NCBI GenBank assembly: GCA_964579325.1
Contig: CAZOHN010000231.1
Coordinates: forward strand, 1-5,638
Length of the DNA: 5,638 bases
From: CAZOHN01 sp964579325
GTDB taxonomy: Bacteria; Pseudomonadota; Alphaproteobacteria; Rhodobacterales; Rhodobacteraceae
Direction: 5' to 3'
A program made the translations under genes and the position numbers. Of this stretch, positions 1 through 4,295 are shown one piece after another (the first letter of the stretch is position 1; each line of letters begins with the position of its first letter). The notes under the pieces are model-generated. The model saw nothing but the letters and a program-made list of their open reading frames with translations. It was not told the origin of the DNA and ran no database searches.

Positions 1-23
1 CCTGACGGGTGTCCGGACGGGCC

Positions 24-476
24 TCAGCCCGCGCCTTCCTCCACCAGCAGGTAGGCCGGCACCCCGTTCACCCCGATCACCCGCACCCAGACAAAGCGCG
101 GCTGCCCGCTGCGGATCGCCTGCGCGATGTAGCCGGGCGCGCCCGGCCCCCGTGCGTAGAGATCGGGGATGCGCGCCCGCATCTCGCGGCTGGAGAACAG
201 CGGGTCCCACTGGTCGTACTCGTCGGCGATCCCGAAGCGGTGATAGTTCGCCCGGTCCTGCTGAAGCACGTCGCCCATTCCGGTCAGCCGGTTACCGCTG
301 GAATTGCGCATGTCGTGAGGGTTCAGCATCGCGAAGTACTCCGCCAGCACCTGCTGGGCGGCGGCGGGGCTGGCGCAGGCGAGCAGCAGCGCGAGGGCTG
401 CGGTCAGGCGGCCGGAACGGAGGCGGCCGGAACGGAGGCGGGCGGAACGGAGGCGGGCGGAACGAAAGGACGGCAT
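24..476 (-). CDS. Small exported protein of unknown function with Arg-rich repeat before its signal peptide
   Basis: The gene encodes 150 residues and I do not recognise a family. The ATG at 476 is supported by a GAGGAG Shine-Dalgarno site at 485-490, 8 bases upstream. Residues 5-24 are four copies of R-S-(A/G)-R-L. They are followed by a hydrophobic stretch (about 25-37) and an A-A-A-Q-Q site near residues 38-42 that fits signal peptidase I. LLAC at 31-34 is a weaker lipobox-like alternative, so a lipoprotein is not excluded. The mature part (about 110 residues) is soluble, has no cysteine, and is rich in aromatic and charged residues (LNPHDMRN, IADEYDQWDP, YLLVEEG). I infer a periplasmic or secreted protein. 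The zinc-ribbon gene lies 152 bases upstream on the same strand, so cotranscription is possible. The n-region is unusually long and basic, and no twin-arginine motif of the SRRxFLK type is seen. Confidence 0.78.
   Translation of the reverse strand: MPSFRSARLRSARLRSGRLRSGRLTAALALLLACASPAAAQQVLAEYFAMLNPHDMRNSSGNRLTGMGDVLQQDRANYHRFGIADEYDQWDPLFSSREMRARIPDLYARGPGAPGYIAQAIRSGQPRFVWVRVIGVNGVPAYLLVEEGAG
405..464 (-). repeat. Four tandem 15-bp repeats inside a signal-peptide n-region
   Basis: Four head-to-tail 15-bp units, CGTTCCGSCCGCCTC on the minus strand, encode the pentapeptide R-S-(A/G)-R-L at residues 5-24 of the exported protein. Two units read GCC and two read GGC at the third codon; otherwise they are nearly identical. 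Because 15 is a multiple of three, gain or loss of a unit would lengthen or shorten the basic n-region without shifting the frame. Confidence 0.9.
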
Positions 477-484
477 CGGCAAAT

Positions 485-490
485 CTCCTC
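485..490 (-). promoter_or_regulatory. Shine-Dalgarno site deciding the start of the exported protein
   Basis: GAGGAG on the minus strand lies 8 bases before the ATG at 476. It favours this start over the longer upstream reading frame, which would add residues with no recognisable feature and place the signal peptide internally. Confidence 0.8.
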
Positions 491-596
491 GCAGGGAAAG
501 GTCCCATGAAATGGGGCGAACTGTGCCCGCCCGCCCGAAGCGTCCCGCAGAATCGCCCGGGGCGCAAACCTTTCCCGCAGCGGGCCGACCGTGCAG

Positions 597-611
597 GCCC
601 CCTAAGGGGGC
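597..611. terminator. Short GC hairpin downstream of the zinc-ribbon gene, possible weak terminator
   Basis: A perfect 6-bp stem, GCCCCC with GGGGGC around a TAA loop, lies 18 bases past the stop codon of the minus-strand zinc-ribbon gene. No run of T follows on either strand, so it is not a classical intrinsic terminator. It may stabilise the 3' end, or it may be chance in GC-rich DNA. Confidence 0.3.
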
Positions 612-628
612 TCCCGGCCCGGCACCGT

Positions 629-976
629 TCACAGGTCGAAGATGTCGTCGAGAAAGCTGCGCCGCCGCCGGTGCCGCCGGGCCCGCACCGCGTCGGGGTC
701 GTCCCCGCCCGCCTCCCCGGCCTCGCCCGCCTCCCGGGCCTCCCGGTCGGATCCGGCCTCCGCCTCCGAGGTCGGCCGCGGGTTCGGCAATCCCGATGCA
801 GGCCAGGGCGGCGGGGCAGGAGGCTCGGCCAGGCCAGGCATCATCGCCGCCCGGTCGCAGATCCGCTCCAGTTCGCCCCGGTCGAGCCAGACCCCCCGGC
901 ACTCCGGGCACCAGTCGATCTCCACGCCCGCGCGCCGGGCGGTGAGCATTTCGGTTCCGTCCCTCGGGCACCGCAT
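629..976 (-). CDS. zf-TFIIB-type zinc-ribbon protein
   Basis: The gene encodes 115 residues. The N-terminus (1-39) matches the bacterial zf-TFIIB family: CPRDGTEML at 3-11, then a basic hairpin and I-D-W-C-P-E-C-R-G-V-W-L-D-R-G-E-L at 20-36. Zinc would be held by Cys3, Cys23 and Cys26. The usual second cysteine of the first knuckle is Asp6, a variant I recall from this family (CPxDGT). A Pro-rich and then Glu/Ala/Gly-rich low-complexity linker (about 50-95) leads to an Arg cluster (98-106) and a hydrophobic/acidic tail, SFLDDIFDL. No enzymatic function is known to me; such proteins are presumed small cytosolic zinc proteins. The ATG at 976 has a GGAGG site 7 bases upstream. An in-frame GTG at 1045 would add 23 Cys-rich residues but lacks a good ribosome-binding site. 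Confidence 0.85.
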   Translation of the reverse strand: MRCPRDGTEMLTARRAGVEIDWCPECRGVWLDRGELERICDRAAMMPGLAEPPAPPPWPASGLPNPRPTSEAEAGSDREAREAGEAGEAGGDDPDAVRARRHRRRRSFLDDIFDL

Positions 977-983
977 GGCACGC

Positions 984-988
984 CCTCC
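984..988 (-). promoter_or_regulatory. Shine-Dalgarno site deciding the zinc-ribbon start
   Basis: GGAGG on the minus strand lies 7 bases before the ATG at 976. It supports that start over the in-frame GTG at 1045, so the encoded protein begins right at the zinc ribbon, as is usual for this family. Confidence 0.75.
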
Positions 989-1045
989 GCACTGGTCACA
1001 GTCCTGACATGGACCCGCCGAAACCCTGCCGCAAGAGCACTTCAC

Positions 1046-1125
1046 AAAGCGCTAACCAGACGGCGAGACTCCTACTTCATACGAGTCGGCTAAAAGTCTA
1101 TTCATAGTTTCACAGGAACGGCAAA
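1046..1125. promoter_or_regulatory. AT-richer divergent promoter region between zinc-ribbon and regulator genes
   Basis: This is the least GC-rich stretch of the window and sits between divergently transcribed genes. It contains an inverted pair GACTC/GAGTC (1067-1071 and 1083-1087). It also contains a near-direct repeat, CTACTTCATA (1072-1081) and CTATTCATA (1098-1106). CATAGT (1103-1108) is a passable rightward -10 hexamer, but I see no convincing -35 at the right spacing. Calling it a promoter region rests mainly on position and composition. No CtrA-type TTAA-N7-TTAA box is present. Confidence 0.35.
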
Positions 1126-1154
1126 GCCCGTCCACCCTTCTCCAGAACGGAGCC

Positions 1155-1229
1155 AACCCCTTGCCGGGGTTCCGCAAAATCAAACCGCCATGTGTGTGGC
1201 GCCCGCCCGGGCAAGCACACCGGCTGTGC
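1155..1229 (+). promoter_or_regulatory. Run of small hairpins in the likely leader of the regulator gene
   Basis: Successive inverted repeats precede the regulator: AACCCC/GGGGTT (1155-1160 with 1166-1171, 5-base loop), CGCCA/TGGCG (1186-1190 with 1197-1201), GCCC/GGGC (1201-1204 with 1209-1212) and GCACA/TGTGC (1215-1219 with 1225-1229). The second and third share base 1201, so they cannot both form fully. No T-runs follow, so these are not intrinsic terminators. They could form a structured 5' leader or an operator, and no known riboswitch class is recognised. Confidence 0.3.
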
Positions 1230-1268
1230 GTCCCGGCTGGCCCGACCTGAAAGAGAAGGACTGTACCG

Positions 1269-1961
1269 ATGCGCGTTCTCGTTACCGAAACCACCTGGAC
1301 CTCGATGGCCGCCGCCAAGGACCTCGCCGATGCGGGGATGCTCGTCACCCGCGCCAGCGACGGCGAGGAGGTGCTCGACTACGCCGCGGTCGCCGACCAC
1401 AACGTCATCCTGATCGACCACGACCTGCCCGACCGCGAGGCCGCCGACCTGATCCGCACGCTTCGCCGCCGCAACCCGACCACCGGCATCGTCCTCATCG
1501 CGCCGCCCCGCGACATGGAGCGCAAGCTCAAGGCCTTCGCCGCCGGCGCCGACGACGTGGTGTCCTCCGATGCCGAAACGTCCGAGATCATCGCCCGCGT
1601 CACCGCCGTCGGCCGCCGCCACGCCGGCCGCGCCGACCCGGTGATCCGCATCGCCGACCTCGCCATCGACACCTCGCGCCACCGCGCCAGCGTCGGCGAG
1701 ACGGTGCTGCCGCTCACCCGGATCGAATACGAACTCCTCGAACTCCTCGCGCTGCGCCAGGGCCAGGTCGTCTCGAAGGATGCGATCATGACCCACCTCT
1801 ACTCGGTCGAGGACGCGCCCGACCCGCGCATCATCGCCGCCTACGTCTGCCACATCCGCAACAAGATCACCGCAGCGGGTGGCGATGCCGGCGTGGTCGA
1901 GAACGTCTGGGGCCGCGGCTACGCGCTTCTCGACACCCGCCCGCTCAAGGTCGCGGCCTGA
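1269..1961 (+). CDS. CtrA-like OmpR-class response regulator with degenerate phosphorylation pocket
   Basis: The gene encodes 230 residues. Residues 1-117 are a receiver domain and about 126-222 a winged-helix DNA-binding domain. In the latter, LTRIEYELLELLALRQG (149-165), DPRIIAAYVCHIRNKI (185-200) and ENVWGRGYAL (211-220) closely resemble CtrA. In the receiver the phospho-acceptor aspartate survives as Asp50 (ILIDHDLPD). The acidic pair, E-D-D in CtrA at 7-9, is E-T-T here. The switch Ser/Thr position is Ala78, and the conserved Lys of the T-K-P motif is Ser100 in V-V-S-S-D. Phosphorylation control is therefore probably lost or altered. It is likely a cytosolic transcription factor. The ATG has a GAGAAGGA site at 1253-1260. 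The FNT transporter gene follows after 47 bases and could be a target or partner. No histidine kinase is in the window. It is probably a CtrA paralogue rather than CtrA itself. Confidence 0.88.
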   Translation: MRVLVTETTWTSMAAAKDLADAGMLVTRASDGEEVLDYAAVADHNVILIDHDLPDREAADLIRTLRRRNPTTGIVLIAPPRDMERKLKAFAAGADDVVSSDAETSEIIARVTAVGRRHAGRADPVIRIADLAIDTSRHRASVGETVLPLTRIEYELLELLALRQGQVVSKDAIMTHLYSVEDAPDPRIIAAYVCHIRNKITAAGGDAGVVENVWGRGYALLDTRPLKVAA

Positions 1962-1983
1962 CCACCTTCCCCCTCGCGTCACC

Positions 1984-2007
1984 GGCGGAGGCGCGCTAGC
2001 CTCCGCC
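1984..2007 (+). promoter_or_regulatory. Perfect hairpin enclosing the GGAGG before the transporter start
   Basis: GGCGGAGGC (1984-1992) pairs perfectly with GCCTCCGCC (1999-2007) around a 6-base loop, and the ATG follows one base later at 2009. The only Shine-Dalgarno-like sequence, GGAGG at 1987-1991, is buried in the 5' arm, 17 bases from the ATG. The anti-Shine-Dalgarno-like 3' arm sits where a ribosome-binding site would normally be. There is no T-run, so it is unlikely to be an intrinsic terminator for the regulator gene. Translation control or coupling is an inference. Confidence 0.55.
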
Positions 2008-2008
2008 C

Positions 2009-2821
2009 ATGACCGATCCGAAGCCCGACCCAGCACCCCTCCCGCCCTCCTTCGACTCGTACAAGCCCGCCCAGATCGCGGCGCTGATGGAGGAGGCGGG
2101 CGTCGCCAAGTCCCGCCTCCCCGCCGCGCAGATGTTCGTCCTCGCCCTGCTGGCGGGCGCCTTCATCGGCTTCGGCGCCGCCGCCTACACCATGGTGATG
2201 ACCGGGACCGACCTCTCCTTCGGCCCGGCGCGCTTCCTCGGCGGGGTCGTGTTCTCGCTCGGCCTGATCCTCGTGATCGTCGGCGGGGCCGAGCTGTTCA
2301 CCGGCAACGCGCTGATGATCATGGCCGCGGTCGACCGGCGCATCACCGCCGCCGCGCTCCTGCGCAACTGGGGCATCGTCTACGCGGGCAACGCCGTCGG
2401 CGCGGTGGGCCTCGCCGTGGCCTTCGGCCTCACCGGCCTCCTCGACGGCCCGATGGGCGAAACCGCCGCCCGCATCGGCACCGCCAAGGCCGCGCTGCCC
2501 CCCTTCGAAACCTTCGTCCGCGCCACGCTGTGCAACGCGCTCGTCTGCCTCGCGGTCTGGCTCACGTTCAGCGCCCGCACCACCGAGGGCAAGATCCTCG
2601 CCATCCTCTGGCCGATCTCGGCCTTCGTGCTGCTGGGGCTCGAGCACTCCATCGCCAACCTCTTCTTCTTCCCCCAGGCCCTCGCCGCCGGAGCCGACCT
2701 GCCCGCCGCAGGCATCGCCTCGAACATCCTGTGGTCCACCCTCGGCAACGTCGTCGGCGGCGGAGCCGGCGTCGCGCTGGCCTACCGCTTCGCCTACCTC
2801 GGGCCGGCGAAGAAGGGGTAG
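2009..2821 (+). CDS. Formate/nitrite transporter (FNT) family channel
   Basis: The gene encodes 270 residues, the usual length for this family of pentameric inner-membrane anion channels, which move formate, nitrite or hydrosulfide. Several hydrophobic segments are visible (about 42-63, 76-93, 118-142, 168-187, 197-211, 238-264). GGAELFTGN (92-100) matches the FocA omega-loop motif, with Leu96, Phe97 and Thr98 at the constriction and gating positions. Lys160, Asn176 and His213 keep the same spacing as FocA Lys156, Asn172 and His209. C-N-A-L-V-C-L-A-V-W (175-184) and G-L-E-H-S-I-A-N (210-217) are family signatures. The substrate cannot be chosen from sequence, and no formate dehydrogenase or nitrite reductase gene is nearby. 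The ATG lacks a well-spaced Shine-Dalgarno site. I keep it because the next Met (27) would remove the family's N-terminal helix region. Leucine is mostly CTC. Confidence 0.93.
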   Translation: MTDPKPDPAPLPPSFDSYKPAQIAALMEEAGVAKSRLPAAQMFVLALLAGAFIGFGAAAYTMVMTGTDLSFGPARFLGGVVFSLGLILVIVGGAELFTGNALMIMAAVDRRITAAALLRNWGIVYAGNAVGAVGLAVAFGLTGLLDGPMGETAARIGTAKAALPPFETFVRATLCNALVCLAVWLTFSARTTEGKILAILWPISAFVLLGLEHSIANLFFFPQALAAGADLPAAGIASNILWSTLGNVVGGGAGVALAYRFAYLGPAKKG

Positions 2822-2863
2822 GGGCGGATCACGGCAGGGAGGGGGCGACTGCGCAGGACGCAA

Positions 2864-2891
2864 TTGCAATACTCCCGCTTGCCGATATGCC
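2864..2891 (+). promoter_or_regulatory. Weak candidate promoter before the DUF2189 gene
   Basis: TTGCAA (2864-2869) and TATGCC (2886-2891) are separated by 16 bases, a loose match to a sigma-70-type -35/-10 pair. The 174-base gap after the transporter gene makes an independent promoter plausible. The -10 match is poor. Confidence 0.22.
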
Positions 2892-2981
2892 CAAGCTGAT
2901 GCGAACCTGTGCGTACAGGAGGGATGGCTGTTCTTCCGCCAGGTCCTGGGGGGAGAAGAGTCGGGCGCGGTGACATGTTCC

Positions 2982-2987
2982 GGGAGG
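2982..2987 (+). promoter_or_regulatory. Shine-Dalgarno site deciding the DUF2189 start
   Basis: GGGAGG lies 8 bases before the ATG at 2996. The reading frame is open from 2909 with another ATG at 2975, but neither earlier start has a comparable site. Confidence 0.75.
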
Positions 2988-2995
2988 CGCGAACC

Positions 2996-3826
2996 ATGAC
3001 ATCCAACACCACAGGCAACACCACAGGCTCCAGACTACCGGACAACCTGACACCGCCAGGGCAGGCAGCGCCCAGGGTCAACACGGTAACGGCAGGTGAC
3101 ATCACCGCTTCGCTGAAGGCCGGGTTCTCCGATTTTCTTGCCCGCCCGGTCATGAGCGGCTTCTTCGGCCTGTTCTATGCGGTCTTCGGTCTCCTGCTCG
3201 TCTGGACCCTGATCTGGCTGGACAAAGTCTGGATGGTCGTTCCCGCCCTCGTGGCCTTTCCACTGGTCGCGCCGTTCGCGGCCGCCGGGCTCTATGAAAT
3301 GTCCCGCCGGTTGCAGAAGGGACAGGATTTCGGCTGGTCCGAGATCCTCACCGTCATGGCCAATCAGCGCAAACGCGAACTGGGCTGGATGGCCTTCGTC
3401 ACCCTGTTCATTCTGTGGATATGGTTCTACCAGTTCCGGACCGTGCTGGTGATCGTCCTGCAGGATTCCTCCTTCTCGGATCTGGACGGGTTCCTGAAGG
3501 CAGTGTTCTTCACACCGCAGGGCTGGACGTTTCTCGCCATCGGCTCCTGTGTGGGTGCGGTTCTGTCGGCCGCCCTGTTCGCGGTGACCGTCGTCGCCAT
3601 GCCCATGCTGCTCGAGCGGGACATCGATTTCGTGACCGCCATGCTCACGTCCATTCGTGTCGTTCGGGAGAATCCCGTGGTCATGCTGGGCTGGGCGGCG
3701 ATCATCACGGTCACGATGCTGTTGTCGCTGGTGCCGGCCTTTCTGGGCCTGATCTTCACCCTGCCGATCCTCGGCCACACCACATGGCATCTCTACCAGC
3801 GCGCCGTCTCCCCGCCCGAGGGCTGA
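2996..3826 (+). CDS. DUF2189-family integral membrane protein
   Basis: The gene encodes 276 residues. A polar, Pro/Thr-rich N-terminus (1-45) opens with a duplicated N-T-T-G. The DUF2189 pattern follows: an amphipathic stretch ending in LARPVMSGFFGLFYAVFGLLL (48-68), a second membrane segment (about 79-99) and G-L-Y-E-M-S-R-R-L-Q-K-G (98-109). Further hydrophobic segments are near 130-155, 176-203 and 227-262, giving about six in all, so it sits in the inner membrane. The biochemical function of this family is unknown to me. RxNPVVMLGWAA (224-234) is a typical late motif. Leucine is mainly CTG, unlike the CTC preference of the transporter upstream, so it may have a different history or expression level. 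Its start is 174 bases past the transporter stop, and it is convergent with the ABM gene. Confidence 0.85.
   Translation: MTSNTTGNTTGSRLPDNLTPPGQAAPRVNTVTAGDITASLKAGFSDFLARPVMSGFFGLFYAVFGLLLVWTLIWLDKVWMVVPALVAFPLVAPFAAAGLYEMSRRLQKGQDFGWSEILTVMANQRKRELGWMAFVTLFILWIWFYQFRTVLVIVLQDSSFSDLDGFLKAVFFTPQGWTFLAIGSCVGAVLSAALFAVTVVAMPMLLERDIDFVTAMLTSIRVVRENPVVMLGWAAIITVTMLLSLVPAFLGLIFTLPILGHTTWHLYQRAVSPPEG
3005..3028 (+). repeat. Perfect 12-bp tandem duplication at the DUF2189 N-terminus
   Basis: AACACCACAGGC occurs twice head to tail and encodes N-T-T-G N-T-T-G at residues 4-11, in the disordered-looking N-terminal tail. The duplication is in frame and probably of little consequence. Confidence 0.85.
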
Positions 3827-3891
3827 ACCTCCCGGCCTCCCGACGCGCGATCCTCACCTTCGCCGGGCAGGTGCGAGGTCGGCCGGAGGTT
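3826..3891. terminator. Imperfect inverted repeats between convergent genes, possible bidirectional terminator
   Basis: AACCTCCCGGCC (3826-3837) pairs with GGCCGGAGGTT (3881-3891) with one bulged base. Inside it, CCTCACCT (3852-3859) and AGGTGCGAGG (3869-3878) form a smaller imperfect hairpin. The structure sits directly after the DUF2189 stop, and 55 bases downstream of the ABM gene when read leftward. There is no T-run on either strand, so termination is uncertain. Confidence 0.3.
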
Positions 3892-3946
3892 CGAAGCCGC
3901 CACCTGACGGGCGCGCGCACCGTTGCCGCGTTCGCACCCGCCCCCC

Positions 3947-4264
3947 TCAGAACCCCGCCGCCACCTCGTACATCACCGGCTCGAAGCTGCGGCACAGCGC
4001 GTTGATCTTGCGGTTCCGCGCCCGCATCTCGTCCGACCGCAGCATCGCCAGGAAATCCTCGCGCCGCTCCCACTGGCTGTAGTTGGCGATCCGCGTCGCG
4101 GCGTCGTTCACGTGCAGCGCTGCCGCGATGAAGCCCTTCTGCTTCGAGATGAACTCCGCATAGGCCGCCCGCAGTTCGTCCACGAGGTCGTCGCAAGTGC
4201 CCGGCGTCACCTCGAAAGTGGTGATGACGGTCTGCAGGTTCGCACCGGTCTCGATCTTCAGCAT
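3947..4264 (-). CDS. Antibiotic biosynthesis monooxygenase (ABM) fold protein
   Basis: The gene encodes 105 residues, the typical length of a single ABM ferredoxin-like domain. The layout fits: an early strand ITTFEVTPG (14-22), a helix DDLVDELRAAYAEFISK (25-41), the central strand GFIAAALHVNDAATRIANYSQW (44-65) and helix REDFLAMLRS (68-77). N-Y-S-Q-W (61-65) matches the Asn-x-x-x-Trp motif of ActVA-Orf6-like oxygenases. In this family small dimers oxidise aromatic or quinol substrates without cofactors, or act in stress-related clean-up. The substrate here is unknown, and no polyketide genes are nearby, so a role in antibiotic synthesis is not implied. The ATG at 4264 has a GGGAGG site 6 bases upstream. 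It lies 31 bases downstream of zapE and is probably cotranscribed with it. Confidence 0.83.
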   Translation of the reverse strand: MLKIETGANLQTVITTFEVTPGTCDDLVDELRAAYAEFISKQKGFIAAALHVNDAATRIANYSQWERREDFLAMLRSDEMRARNRKINALCRSFEPVMYEVAAGF

Positions 4265-4270
4265 CTCGGT

Positions 4271-4276
4271 CCTCCC
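4271..4276 (-). promoter_or_regulatory. Shine-Dalgarno site for the ABM gene
   Basis: GGGAGG on the minus strand lies 6 bases before the ATG at 4264, inside the 31-base gap after zapE. It rules out the longer in-frame extension that overlaps zapE. Confidence 0.8.
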
Positions 4277-4295
4277 TTGTCGGGCCGATGATACC

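Noticed and set aside
1052..1105. 17-residue minus-strand frame starting MNRLLADSYEV
   Set aside because: It ends the longer antisense frame, lacks a ribosome-binding site and lies in the presumed promoter region.
1046..1125. tRNA or other known RNA gene in the AT-richer region
   Set aside because: No cloverleaf arms or TTCGANNC-like loop could be assembled, and the inverted repeats are too short.
1110..2036. 308-residue open frame antisense to the regulator gene
   Set aside because: It is a shadow of the third-position GC bias of the regulator gene. Its translation is a low-complexity Gly/Asp/Val/Arg mix with no motif, and there is no ribosome-binding site.
2815..2845. Second G-quadruplex candidate at the end of the FNT gene
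   Set aside because: G-runs GGGG-TA-GGGG and GGG-A-GGGGG are separated by a 12-base loop that exceeds the usual consensus; possible but weak.
1979..2869. 296-residue open frame antisense to the FNT gene
   Set aside because: Extreme Glu/Gly/Arg/Asp composition typical of antisense frames in GC-rich DNA; the sense strand carries conserved FNT motifs.
2888..2971. 28-residue small frame MPKLMRTCAYRR... in the gap after the FNT gene
   Set aside because: No Shine-Dalgarno site, no hydrophobic segment or motif, and it lies where a leader for the DUF2189 gene would be; indistinguishable from chance.
1879..2973. 364-residue plus-strand frame overlapping the FNT gene
   Set aside because: An Arg/Pro-rich frame-shifted shadow of the transporter with no recognisable domain.
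3035..3790. 251-residue antisense frame across the DUF2189 gene
   Set aside because: Its Gln/His/Glu/Gly-rich composition is what the reverse complement of a membrane protein gives; no start signal.
3826..3946. Classical intrinsic terminators between the convergent genes
   Set aside because: Inverted repeats exist but neither strand has a T-run, so only a low-confidence call was made.
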